Source: Bacteroides sp. (GTDB taxonomy: Bacteria; Bacteroidota; Bacteroidia; Bacteroidales; Bacteroidaceae). From it: a stretch of 64,000 bases of DNA. The stretch lies in the NCBI GenBank assembly GCA_019416685.1, contig DXWV01000050.1, forward strand, positions 1 through 64,000, read 5' to 3'. Positions within the stretch are counted from its first letter, which is position 1. Each line of letters opens with the position of its first letter. A program made the position numbers and the translations under genes. Of this stretch, positions 54,016-62,451 are shown piece by piece. Under the pieces are notes generated by a model that saw nothing but the letters and a program-made list of their open reading frames with translations, did not search any database and was not told where the DNA came from.

Positions 54016-55566
54016 ATGAATAAGATGAAGTGTATTTTTCCTTTTGTGATTGGGCTATTGACTGTTCCGGTGGCAATGGCGCAAGATGTTGACTTTGAAA
54101 AGGAATTTGATAGTTTTCAAAAGCAGCAACAGAAAGAGTTTAATGATTTTAAAAATAAGGCGGATGCCGACTTTGATACTTTTCTTAGAGAAGCGTGGAC
54201 TAAGTTTGAGGCATTTGATGCTGTAGAAGCGCCGGTACGTCCTGAACCTGTCAAACAACCGGTATTTGATGGTAAACGGTCACAAGCACCCATTGAAATT
54301 AGACCGGCTCCTCCAAGAATACCGGGAATGGAAAGACCTACTCTTGAAGGGAAACCGGTTGAGATAAAGAAACCCGCTTTACCATCTATTACGGATAAAC
54401 CTGTACCTGGAGTGTATATTCCGGGACGGCCCTATCTTCCCGTTAAAATAGATATTCCGGTGGTACCGGAATCAGAGACTCCTGTACGTCGTACGCCTGT
54501 TGATTTTTACGGTTCTTCCTTTAATGTGGCAACGGATGCAATCGAAAATCTTGCATTGGCTGGGAATCGGGAAGCAGATGTTGCCGATGCGTGGAGCCAG
54601 CTTTGTAAAGCGGATCATGAACAATTGATAAAGGACTGCATGACTCTGCGTGAAGAGAAGAAGATGAGTGACTGGGGGTATTTGTTGTTTACTAAGAAGC
54701 TTGGCGAACAACTTTATGGTGAACAGCAGAAAGATGATATTGCTTTCCTGCAAATGTTTATTCTGAATAAATCGGGATATAAAGTACGTCTTTCCAAGAT
54801 TAACGAGAAACTGAAACTGATGGTAGCACCTGCCGCAGCATTATATGGTATACCTTATATAATATTGGAGGGTACCAAGTATTATGTCTTTGATGCGGAA
54901 AAGCAGAATGGGCCGATGGGAGTTTATACCTATAAGCAGGATTTTGCGAATGCAAAGAATTATGTTTCTCTTTCTATCGATGCGGCGCCTGAGTTTAATA
55001 GGATTGAATATGCAGAAGCCATATCTCCTAAATCCGGTTCGGTGAAAGTGGAGACGGTGGTTAATAAGAACCTGATTGAATTTTATAAGAGCTATCCGCA
55101 GTGTGATGTGTCGGTATATTATCACACTCCTATGAGTGAAGAGTTAAAAGCAACTTTGTATCCTCCTCTGAAAGAAGCGATCAAAGGTAAATCTCAGCGA
55201 GAGGCTGCTAATATACTTATAGAGTTTGTGCAGACAGGTTTTGAATATCAGACCGATGGGGCACAGTTTGGTTATGAGAAACCTTTCTTCCTGGACGAAA
55301 ACTTTTTTTATCCGGCTTGTGACTGTGAAGATCGTGCTATCTTGTATTCTACTTTAGTGAAAGATTTGTTAGGCCTGGATGCAATCTTACTCGATTATCC
55401 CAATCATATTGCTTCAGCAGTCCGCTTTACGGAGGAGATTCCCGGTGATTATGTGGTGCTGGACGATGGTGCCAAATACTTGATTTGTGATCCTACTTAT
55501 ATCGGTGCTTCTATCGGAATGTGTATGGAACAGTTTAAGGAAGTCTCTCCGCAAATCATTCGTTAG
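54016..55566 (+). CDS. Secreted transglutaminase-like protein
   Basis: A 516-residue exported protein (signal ending VAMAQ). Residues 20-75 are a charged coiled coil with phenylalanine repeats (FEKEFDSFQKQQQKEFNDFK), then a proline-rich linker to about 165. The C-terminal third carries a transglutaminase/cysteine-protease-like triad: Cys in CDCEDRA, His in NHIASAV and Asp in ICDPTY, in the correct order. It ends the operon with LPP20 and DUF4384 genes. Probably crosslinks or cleaves an envelope component (inference). Confidence 0.8.
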   Translation: MNKMKCIFPFVIGLLTVPVAMAQDVDFEKEFDSFQKQQQKEFNDFKNKADADFDTFLREAWTKFEAFDAVEAPVRPEPVKQPVFDGKRSQAPIEIRPAPPRIPGMERPTLEGKPVEIKKPALPSITDKPVPGVYIPGRPYLPVKIDIPVVPESETPVRRTPVDFYGSSFNVATDAIENLALAGNREADVADAWSQLCKADHEQLIKDCMTLREEKKMSDWGYLLFTKKLGEQLYGEQQKDDIAFLQMFILNKSGYKVRLSKINEKLKLMVAPAAALYGIPYIILEGTKYYVFDAEKQNGPMGVYTYKQDFANAKNYVSLSIDAAPEFNRIEYAEAISPKSGSVKVETVVNKNLIEFYKSYPQCDVSVYYHTPMSEELKATLYPPLKEAIKGKSQREAANILIEFVQTGFEYQTDGAQFGYEKPFFLDENFFYPACDCEDRAILYSTLVKDLLGLDAILLDYPNHIASAVRFTEEIPGDYVVLDDGAKYLICDPTYIGASIGMCMEQFKEVSPQIIR

Positions 55567-55591
55567 TGTTAAATTATAATAATTGTATATT

Positions 55592-55616
55592 CGGGGCGTA
55601 AAAACGCCCCGTTTTG
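55592..55616 (+). terminator. Terminator of the three-gene operon
   Basis: CGGGGCGT and ACGCCCCG form a perfect 8-bp GC-rich stem with a 4-base loop, followed by TTTT. Confidence 0.8.
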
Positions 55617-55648
55617 CAATGTAGATATTGCAAAATTGTGTACTTTTG
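55612..55648 (+). promoter_or_regulatory. pta-ackA promoter with 9-bp inverted repeat
   Basis: TTTTGCAAT (55612-55620) and ATTGCAAAA (55627-55635) are a perfect inverted repeat, followed 5 bases later by TACTTTTG (55641-55648), an exact -7 box. The repeat occupies the place of the -33 element, as an operator would. Confidence 0.55.
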
Positions 55649-55697
55649 CGGCGTGAATAACACCTACTACCGGAATTATACATAAAATTAAATATCT

Positions 55698-56717
55698 ATG
55701 CTCAATTTAATTAACTCTATTGTTGCACGTGCGAAAGCGGATCGTCAACGCATTGTTCTTCCTGAAGGTACAGAAGAACGTACTCTGAAAGCTGCCAATC
55801 AGATTTTGACAGATGAAGTTGCTGACCTTATTCTTCTGGGTAATCCGGATGAAATTCATGAGGCTGCTGCGAAGTGGGGATTAGGAAATATCAGTAAGGC
55901 AACTATTATTGACCCGGAAAATCATGCGAAACAAGAAGAATATGCACAATTGTTGTGTGAGCTTCGGAAGAAAAAAGGCATGACTATTGAAGAAGCCCGT
56001 AAATTGGTACTCAATCCATTGTATCTGGGATGTCTTATCATTAAAAACGGAGATGCTGATGGTCAGTTGGCCGGTGCACGTAATACAACAGGTGATGTGC
56101 TTCGTCCTGCTCTCCAGATTATTAAAACAAGCCCGGGCATTACTACTGTGTCTGGTGCAATGTTAATGTTGACACATGCACCTGAGTGTGGACAGAATGG
56201 CCTGCTTGTAATGGGGGACGTTGCTGTAACTCCGGTTCCCGATGCTGCCCAGCTGGCTCAGATTGCCGTTTGTACAGCTCGTACAGCACAGGCTGTTGCC
56301 GGAATTGAAGATCCGAAGGTAGCTATGTTAAGCTTTTCAACCAAAGGTTCTGCAAAACATGAGGTGGTAGACAAAGTAGTAGAAGCAACAAGATTGGCCA
56401 AAGAAATGGCTCCTGAGTTAAATATTGACGGTGAAATGCAGGCAGATGCCGCTCTTGTTCCTTCAGTGGGTGCAAGTAAGGCACCGGGCTCTCCGGTTGC
56501 AGGTGAAGCTAATGTGCTGATAGTACCGAGCCTCGAAGTAGGTAATATTTCTTATAAACTGGTTCAGCGTCTGGGACATGCCGATGCAGTAGGACCGATT
56601 CTTCAGGGTATTGCTCGTCCGGTGAATGATCTTTCACGCGGTTGTTCTATCGAAGACGTTTACAGAATGATTGCTATTACAGCTAATCAGGCTATTGCTG
56701 CCAAGAAGGCGAAATAA
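55698..56717 (+). CDS. pta: Phosphate acetyltransferase
   Basis: Converts acetyl-CoA and phosphate to acetyl phosphate, the first step of acetate fermentation. It is the short 339-residue class without the N-terminal DRTGG regulatory domain of E. coli Pta. Seen: IVLPEGTEERTLKAAN at the start, DGQLAGARNTTGDVLRPALQI, MLSFSTKGSAKH and GEMQADAALVPSVG. Upstream partner of ackA (20 bases). Confidence 0.97.
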   Translation: MLNLINSIVARAKADRQRIVLPEGTEERTLKAANQILTDEVADLILLGNPDEIHEAAAKWGLGNISKATIIDPENHAKQEEYAQLLCELRKKKGMTIEEARKLVLNPLYLGCLIIKNGDADGQLAGARNTTGDVLRPALQIIKTSPGITTVSGAMLMLTHAPECGQNGLLVMGDVAVTPVPDAAQLAQIAVCTARTAQAVAGIEDPKVAMLSFSTKGSAKHEVVDKVVEATRLAKEMAPELNIDGEMQADAALVPSVGASKAPGSPVAGEANVLIVPSLEVGNISYKLVQRLGHADAVGPILQGIARPVNDLSRGCSIEDVYRMIAITANQAIAAKKAK

Positions 56718-56737
56718 TTTTAAAATCGAAATCAAAA

Positions 56738-57934
56738 ATGAAAATATTAGTATTGAACTGTGGTAGTTCATCCATTAAATACAAGCTGTTCGACATGGAC
56801 AGCAAGGAAGTGATTGCACAAGGTGGTATCGAAAAGATAGGTTTGAAAGGTTCATTCCTGAAACTTACTTTGCCGAACGGAGAGAAGAAAGTACTTGAAA
56901 AAGATATTCCCGAACATACAGTAGGAGTAGAATTCATTCTTAATACTTTGGTTAGCCCGGAATATGGTGCAATCAAGTCTCTGGATGAAATTAATGCAGT
57001 AGGTCACCGTATGGTACATGGTGGCGAACGTTTCAGCAAATCTGTATTGTTGGACAAAGAGGTGCTGGAAGCTTTTGTTGCTTGCAATGATTTGGCTCCG
57101 CTTCACAACCCTGCTAATCTGAAAGGTGTAAATGCTATCTCAGCTATTCTTCCTACTATTCCTCAGGTAGGTGTATTTGATACGGCTTTCCATCAGACAA
57201 TGCCGGATTATGCATATCTTTATGCTGTGCCCTACGAACTGTACGAGAAATACGGTGTACGCCGCTATGGCTTCCATGGAACTTCTCATCGTTATGTTTC
57301 ACAGCGTGTATGTGAATACCTGGGTATTAAAGCAGAAGGTTTGAAACTCATTACCTGCCATATCGGTAACGGTGGTTCTATTGCTGCCATCAAGGATGGC
57401 AAGTGTATTGATACTACGATGGGGCTTACTCCATTGGAAGGTTTGATGATGGGTACACGCAGTGGTGACATTGATGCCGGTGCAGTGACTTTCATTATGG
57501 ACAAAGAAGGCCTGACTACGACAGGTGTTTCTAATCTGCTCAACAAGAAGAGTGGAGTACTCGGTATCTCTGGCGTATCAAGTGATATGCGTGAACTGGA
57601 AGCTGCCGTAGCTGAAGGAAATCCGAAAGCAATTCTGGCAGAGAATATGTATTTCTATCGCATTAAGAAATACATTGGTGCATATGCTGCTGCTCTGGGT
57701 GGTGTAGATGTTATTCTTTTCACTGGTGGTGTAGGTGAGAACCAGGCAAGTTGCCGTGCCGGTGTATGCGAAGGACTCGAATTTATGGGTGTGAAGATAG
57801 ATGCCGAAAAGAATAAAGTGCGTGGTGAAGAAGCTATCATCTCTACAGATGATTCAAAGGTAAAGGTCGTAGTTATTCCTACGGATGAAGAGCTGCTGAT
57901 TGCATCTGACACAATGGCCGTTGTGAGTAAATAA
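56738..57934 (+). CDS. ackA: Acetate kinase
   Basis: Makes ATP and acetate from acetyl phosphate. ASKHA fold, 398 residues. Seen: ILVLNCGSSSIKYKL at the N-terminus, GHRMVHGGERF, GVFDTAFHQTMP, YGFHGTSHRYVS, HIGNGGSIAAI and FTGGVGEN. Forms the pta-ackA operon and is followed by a clear terminator. Confidence 0.98.
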   Translation: MKILVLNCGSSSIKYKLFDMDSKEVIAQGGIEKIGLKGSFLKLTLPNGEKKVLEKDIPEHTVGVEFILNTLVSPEYGAIKSLDEINAVGHRMVHGGERFSKSVLLDKEVLEAFVACNDLAPLHNPANLKGVNAISAILPTIPQVGVFDTAFHQTMPDYAYLYAVPYELYEKYGVRRYGFHGTSHRYVSQRVCEYLGIKAEGLKLITCHIGNGGSIAAIKDGKCIDTTMGLTPLEGLMMGTRSGDIDAGAVTFIMDKEGLTTTGVSNLLNKKSGVLGISGVSSDMRELEAAVAEGNPKAILAENMYFYRIKKYIGAYAAALGGVDVILFTGGVGENQASCRAGVCEGLEFMGVKIDAEKNKVRGEEAIISTDDSKVKVVVIPTDEELLIASDTMAVVSK

Positions 57935-57959
57935 TCTGTAAAACAGATAATATACAGGG

Positions 57960-57993
57960 CGGGGCTATCCTAATTAGGAGTAGCCCCGTTTTT
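57960..57993 (+). terminator. Terminator of pta-ackA
   Basis: CGGGGCTA and TAGCCCCG form a perfect 8-bp stem, with a further TCCTAATTAGGA pairing inside the loop, followed by five T. Confidence 0.85.
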
Positions 57994-58008
57994 ATTAAAA
58001 TAATGATG

Positions 58009-58016
58009 TATCTTTG
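58009..58016 (+). promoter_or_regulatory. -7 box of the glycosyltransferase-radC operon
   Basis: TATCTTTG, an exact TAnnTTTG match, 22 bases before the preferred start at 58039. An alternative in-frame start at 58003 lies upstream of this box and is therefore unlikely. Confidence 0.6.
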
Positions 58017-58038
58017 CAATATAGATAAAACAATAACT

Positions 58039-59028
58039 ATGAGATACTCCGTTATCATACCCGTATACAATCGTCCCGATGAGGTCGATGAACTGTTGCA
58101 AAGTCTTGTAAATCAGAATTTCAAAGATTTTGAGGTGATAGTAGTAGAAGATGGGTCTACCATACCTTGTCTGAAAGTGACTGAGAAATATAAGGCTGTC
58201 CTTGATTTGAAATATTACCAGAAACCGAATTCCGGTCCGGGACAAACCCGCAACTATGGGGCAGAACGAAGTCAGGGTGAGTATTTGATAATATTAGATT
58301 CTGATTGTATTCTTCCTGAAGGGTATTTGGAGGCAATAGAAACAGAGCTAAAGGCAGTTCCGGCAGATGCTTTCGGAGGTCCCGATTGTGCTCACGATTC
58401 CTTTACGGATATTCAAAAAGCGATTAACTACTCTATGACCTCTTTCTTTACTACCGGAGGTATTCGCGGCGGTAAAAAGAAGATGGACAAGTTCTATCCG
58501 CGCAGCTTTAATATGGGAGTGAGACGGGAGGTATACCAGGTTTTAGGTGGCTTTTCTAAAATGCGGTTTGGTGAGGATATTGATTTTAGTATCCGTATCT
58601 TTAAAGAGGGATACCGTTGCAGACTCTTTCCGGGTGCCTGGGTATATCATAAGCGGCGTACGGATTTGAAGAAATTTTTCAAACAAGTACATAATTCGGG
58701 TATTGCCCGTATCAATCTTTATAAAAAATATCCGGAATCATTGAAACTGGTGCATTTACTTCCTGCTGTGTTTACGTTGGGAATAGTAATACTGCTTATT
58801 GGTACTCCGTTTTGCCTATTTAGTCTGCTGCCTATTGTGCTTTATGCTTTATTGGTCTGTATGGATTCTACTATCCGGAACCGTAGTTTCCGTATTGGCA
58901 TTTATTCGGTTGCTGCCTCCTTTATACAGCTCATTGGCTATGGGACCGGCTTTTGGAGAGCCTGGTGGCAGCGTTGTATCTTGAAACGTGGTGAGTTCGA
59001 AGCATTTCGGAAAAACTTCTATAAATGA
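58039..59028 (+). CDS. Family 2 glycosyltransferase
   Basis: A 329-residue GT-A glycosyltransferase from the ATG at 58039. The N-terminus MRYSVIIPVYNRPDEVDELL, VVEDGST, and the metal-binding LDSDCILPEGYL are all present, and FGEDIDFSIRIFKEGYRC carries the base region. The C-terminal part has two or three hydrophobic helices (HLLPAVFTLGIVILLIG), so it is membrane-attached. Acceptor unknown. Overlaps radC by 4 bases (ATGA). Confidence 0.88.
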   Translation: MRYSVIIPVYNRPDEVDELLQSLVNQNFKDFEVIVVEDGSTIPCLKVTEKYKAVLDLKYYQKPNSGPGQTRNYGAERSQGEYLIILDSDCILPEGYLEAIETELKAVPADAFGGPDCAHDSFTDIQKAINYSMTSFFTTGGIRGGKKKMDKFYPRSFNMGVRREVYQVLGGFSKMRFGEDIDFSIRIFKEGYRCRLFPGAWVYHKRRTDLKKFFKQVHNSGIARINLYKKYPESLKLVHLLPAVFTLGIVILLIGTPFCLFSLLPIVLYALLVCMDSTIRNRSFRIGIYSVAASFIQLIGYGTGFWRAWWQRCILKRGEFEAFRKNFYK

Positions 59029-59720
59029 AAGAGCCGCAAAAACTTACTATCTGCCAATGGGCGGTAGAAGACCGTCCACGTGAAAAGATGATGGCGAAGG
59101 GAACAGACGCACTGAGTGATGCTGAGTTATTGGCTATTCTTATCGGATCGGGAAATACGGAGGAGAGTGCTGTTGAACTGATGCGGCGGATACTTGCTTC
59201 CTGCCACAACGATTTGAATGAACTTGCTCGTTGGGAAGTACGTGATTATTCTCGTTTTAAAGGATTTGGACCGGCAAAAAGTATTACTGTTATGGCTGCT
59301 CTGGAGCTTGGCAAACGGCGCAGGTTACAGGAAATAAAAGAACGGGCCGTGATTCGTTGTTCTAAAGATATCTACGAGATATTTCATCCGCTGATGTGCG
59401 ATCTTGCGCTCGAGGAGTTCTGGGTATTACTGATAAATCAGGGAAACAAAGTAATTGGTTCTGTCCGGATTAGTACAGGAGGTATCGCCGGAACGTTTGT
59501 GGATGTGCGTTCTATTCTTCGGGAAGCATTGTTGCAACGTGCTACCCAGATTGCCGTTGTTCATAACCATCCATCGGGCAATATTCATCCCAGTCAGGAA
59601 GACCAGGTACTGACACAGCGAATATTCAATGCTGCCAAATCCATAGATATTAAATTGATAGACCATGTGATTGTTTGTGATGGCAAATACTATAGTTTCG
59701 CAGATGAGGGGCTGATATAA
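59025..59720 (+). CDS. radC: RadC family JAMM/MPN protein (UPF0758)
   Basis: A 231-residue protein with an N-terminal helix-hairpin-helix-like region (GTDALSDAELLAILIGSG, FKGFGPAKS) and a JAMM metal site HNHPSGNIHPSQED in the second half. The earlier name 'DNA repair protein RadC' is not supported by experiments in E. coli. Gene start overlaps the glycosyltransferase stop, a coupling with no obvious functional link. Confidence 0.92.
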   Translation: MKEPQKLTICQWAVEDRPREKMMAKGTDALSDAELLAILIGSGNTEESAVELMRRILASCHNDLNELARWEVRDYSRFKGFGPAKSITVMAALELGKRRRLQEIKERAVIRCSKDIYEIFHPLMCDLALEEFWVLLINQGNKVIGSVRISTGGIAGTFVDVRSILREALLQRATQIAVVHNHPSGNIHPSQEDQVLTQRIFNAAKSIDIKLIDHVIVCDGKYYSFADEGLI

Positions 59721-59795
59721 AAAGCATATGTATGGGGATAAATAGATTTCCTTCTTTTATATCCCAGACCTTTCTTATATATTAGATTTTTGTCA

Positions 59796-60239
59796 CTATT
59801 CAGGATTTGACTTGAAAAAACTAAAGGCATGTTCTTTTGCGAAAACATACTTTTCAAAATACATAAATGCTCTTAGTCCTGTATATCTACTTTCAACCAT
59901 CAATGAGAATTTTATATTTAAATGATCTCTAAAATCAATAATGGCTAATCCGTTTTTATCTGCTATATCCGTTTGGTCCGGTCTGATGATTTTATCGTCT
60001 GAAGAATATACACCATCTGCATCATACCTCATGGCAGTGAAATCCTCCATTTGGCGATTAAAGTATATATATATCTTAGAACCTTCATCCGGATATGACT
60101 CTGACCATTTGGTATATTCCACTTTTATATTCATTTCATAATTCTCTTCTATAATCTCTTTTTCGTCATCCTTGCTACATGATGAAAAGATTGTTAGTAG
60201 AATTAGGATGTAACTTAATTGTTGTATTGTTGTTCTCAT
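59796..60239 (-). CDS. Small lipoprotein of unknown function
   Basis: A 147-residue lipoprotein (lipobox FSSC, Cys21 followed by SKDDEKE). The body is charged, with a beta-rich pattern (SKIYIYFNRQMEDF, INIKFSLMVESRYTGLRAFMYF). No family is recognised. It lies downstream of a truncated TPR-type gene on the same strand (about 70 bases) and converges on radC. Confidence 0.65.
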   Translation of the reverse strand: MRTTIQQLSYILILLTIFSSCSKDDEKEIIEENYEMNIKVEYTKWSESYPDEGSKIYIYFNRQMEDFTAMRYDADGVYSSDDKIIRPDQTDIADKNGLAIIDFRDHLNIKFSLMVESRYTGLRAFMYFEKYVFAKEHAFSFFKSNPE

Positions 60240-60310
60240 AATAACCTACTTTATAATGAATGGATGTATATAAATATATAATGGTATTTCCTTGTTTGTG
60301 CAATCATATA

Positions 60311-60631
60311 TTACTTTCCTTCTTTTATGTCAATTTGGTTTTTATAATAGTCTACCGCTATCTGGATTAAGGAGTCGTTGGTGTGTGGTATCCAATTTTT
60401 ATGTTCAGCTTGTGTTAAAAGTAGAGCAAATCTGGCTCTGTTCTCTACTTCCATTTCTTGAGGTCTCTTGATAGAACTAAGTAGAGATAATGCACTGTCT
60501 GGACGTGTGTGTATGATCGAGTCTGCTTGTGACAATAGAGTAAGGTATTTATTATCTTGCTGGCAGGCCACTAACAAAAACAAGAGAAGTAATCCTTCAA
60601 TAAGCGGGTATTTAGACGGTTTATACTTCAT
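60311..60631 (-). pseudogene. N-terminal fragment of a TPR-type sensor lipoprotein
   Basis: About 106 residues from the ATG ending at 60631: signal with lipobox LVAC, then LLSQADSIIHTRPDSALSLL, LLTQAEHKNWIPHTNDSLIQIAVDYY. That opening is typical of Bacteroides lipoprotein/TPR sensor-regulators of about 500-600 residues, which continue into more TPRs, a transmembrane helix and a DNA-binding domain. Here the frame ends after a charged KEGK and no remainder is found before the next gene. Probably a decayed gene; it could also be a small free-standing variant. Confidence 0.5.
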
Positions 60632-60689
60632 AATTAACAAAAGTACATAAAAAGAGGGACACTATAAACCTTTCTATATAGAAAAGCAT

Positions 60690-60697
60690 TATTTTTG
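60690..60697 (+). promoter_or_regulatory. -7 box of the MIP18-family gene
   Basis: TATTTTTG, exact TAnnTTTG match, 27 bases before the start at 60725, in the divergent region with the truncated TPR gene. Confidence 0.5.
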
Positions 60698-60724
60698 TGT
60701 AAGTAATCAATAAAACTCTCAACT

Positions 60725-61036
60725 ATGACAAAGTTTGAAATAGAAGAAAAAATAGTGGACATGCTCAAAACTGTATTTGATCCGGAAATTCCGGTTAATA
60801 TATATGATTTGGGACTTATTTATAAAATAGATGTATCTGAAACAGGTGAGGTGGCTATTGATATGACACTGACTGCACCTAACTGTCCGGCAGCCGATTT
60901 TATTATGGAAGATGTCCGGCAGCGGGTAGAATCGATAGAAGGAGTGACCTCAACTATCATCAATCTGGTTTTTGAACCGGAATGGGATAAGGATATGATG
61001 AGTGAAGAAGCAAAACTGGAATTGGGATTTCTTTAG
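60725..61036 (+). CDS. MIP18-family (DUF59) iron-sulfur assembly protein
   Basis: A 103-residue protein of the PaaD/SufT type. Seen: LKTVFDPEIPVNIYDLGLIY, then DMTLTAPNCPAADFIMEDV with the conserved Cys, and VEFEPEW-like ending (VFEPEWDKDMMSEEAK). Family members help deliver Fe-S clusters to target proteins. Followed 33 bases later by lpxH. Confidence 0.9.
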   Translation: MTKFEIEEKIVDMLKTVFDPEIPVNIYDLGLIYKIDVSETGEVAIDMTLTAPNCPAADFIMEDVRQRVESIEGVTSTIINLVFEPEWDKDMMSEEAKLELGFL

Positions 61037-61069
61037 TATAAAAACACTGAATATAAATACATCTACTTT

Positions 61070-61834
61070 ATGAAAAACGTTTATTTCCTTTCTGATGCTC
61101 ATTTGGGTTCTCGTGCTATCGAGCACGGTCGTACACAGGAGCGACGGTTAGTAAATTTTCTGGATAGTATCAAGCATAAAGCTGCTGCTATCTATTTGTT
61201 GGGAGATATGTTTGACTTCTGGTATGAGTTTAAACTGGTTGTTCCCAAAGGATATACTCGTTTTTTGGGAAAGCTATCGGAATTGACAGATATGGGAGTG
61301 GAAGTGCATTTCTTTACTGGCAATCACGATATCTGGTGTGGAGACTATCTGACTAAGGAGTGTGGGGCTATTATTCACCGAAAACCACTGACCACTGAAA
61401 TCTATGGAAAGGAGTTTTATCTTGCTCATGGAGATGGCTTGGGAGATCCGGATAAGAAGTTTAAGTTCTTGCGTGCCATGTTTCATAATGAGACATTACA
61501 GTTTCTTTTCTCGATGATTCATCCGAGGTGGAGTATCGACTTGGGGTTAACCTGGGCAAAACATAGCCGGATGAAGCGTGAGGATGGGAAAGAACCCGAT
61601 TATATGGGTGAAGATAAGGAACATCTGGTACTTTATACAAAAGAGTATCTCAAAAGTCACCCCAATATTAATTATTTTATTTATGGACACCGGCATATAG
61701 AACTTGACCTGATGCTTAGTGCTACCGCTCGTATACTGATTTTAGGGGATTGGATTAATTACTTCTCGTATGCTGTATTTGATGGTGAGAACTTGTTTCT
61801 GGAAAATTATATTGAGGGGGAAACACAATTATAA
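61070..61834 (+). CDS. lpxH: UDP-2,3-diacylglucosamine diphosphatase (LpxH-like)
   Basis: Removes UMP from UDP-2,3-diacylglucosamine in lipid A synthesis. A 254-residue metallophosphoesterase with SDAHLGS, LLGDMFDFWYEF, TGNHDIWCGDYL, AHGDGLGDPD and YGHRHIE in order, all metal-binding blocks intact. The WYEF motif after the GD block fits LpxH over general phosphatases. Confidence 0.92.
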   Translation: MKNVYFLSDAHLGSRAIEHGRTQERRLVNFLDSIKHKAAAIYLLGDMFDFWYEFKLVVPKGYTRFLGKLSELTDMGVEVHFFTGNHDIWCGDYLTKECGAIIHRKPLTTEIYGKEFYLAHGDGLGDPDKKFKFLRAMFHNETLQFLFSMIHPRWSIDLGLTWAKHSRMKREDGKEPDYMGEDKEHLVLYTKEYLKSHPNINYFIYGHRHIELDLMLSATARILILGDWINYFSYAVFDGENLFLENYIEGETQL

Positions 61835-61943
61835 TGCTTCGTTTATTTTTCTTTTAGTTACTTTTATATAGATGAAGGGATATAGCATTTAATTAATAAA
61901 AAGCCTTGTTTATTTGCGAATTAAATTAAAATGCGGGGGTGAA

Positions 61944-61975
61944 ATTGGGTTTTATAATTTAAAATACTATATTTG
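61944..61975 (+). promoter_or_regulatory. Promoter of a candidate small RNA
   Basis: ATTG (61944-61947), a 20-base spacer, and TATATTTG (61968-61975): one mismatch to TTTG at -33 and an exact TAnnTTTG at -7. It is the best-spaced promoter seen in the window. No coding gene starts within 450 bases downstream. Confidence 0.6.
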
Positions 61976-61981
61976 CTTTTA

Positions 61982-62110
61982 ACAAGGAAGTTTCTGTTCG
62001 AATAAATCGGAGATGATTTATTTATCATTTATAGATTCTGCGATAGAATAATATATTGTTTAACTTAAAAAACAAAAGTCCTCTGTTCGATTAGAGGACT
62101 TTTGTTTTTT
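61982..62110 (+). ncRNA. Candidate small RNA of about 130 nt
   Basis: Runs from the predicted start site of the promoter at 61944-61975 to the strong terminator at 62074-62110. It has no start codon with a credible frame. The strand and both ends are inferred; the RNA has not been recognised as any known family. Confidence 0.4.
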
Positions 62111-62112
62111 TT
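62074..62112 (+). terminator. Intrinsic terminator
   Basis: AAAAGTCCTC and GAGGACTTTT form a perfect 10-bp stem around a 10-base loop, followed by a long T run. It could end the candidate small RNA or act as the far terminator of lpxH; the A run on the left makes it usable on both strands. Confidence 0.8.
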
Positions 62113-62451
62113 GATGTAATTGAAGTGCCGCAAGTGTCTGTCGTTCCTCACTTGTAAACGGAAGTTTTTCAACTATTAGACACTTGGTATTGGCAGGGTT
62201 GCTATTTGTGCCAAGTTATTTTCGGATTGATCCCTATTTTTGCGATTTATAGTCGCGTTTATGACTTTATTTTTTGGGAAAGTATTTGACTATAATATTA
62301 TTTGACTACTTTTGTAAATAGATTAAAACTTTATATATTAAGACAGCTCTCCTTGTACTCTGGTTTACTGTGATATACAGAAGAAGAAGGGGCTCTTATG
62401 AATAGAGTGTTCGCTTGCGGAATTGTTACACACAAACTAAAAAAAGAAGAA
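62113..62451 (+). promoter_or_regulatory. Leader and promoter region of the CotH-kinase gene
   Basis: About 340 bases without another gene. TTTG (62285-62288), an 18-base spacer and TACTTTTG (62307-62314) form a candidate promoter, giving a leader of roughly 130 bases. An inverted pair CAAGTGTCT (62131-62139) and AGACACTTG (62178-62186) lies upstream of it and could be an operator. Confidence 0.45.
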
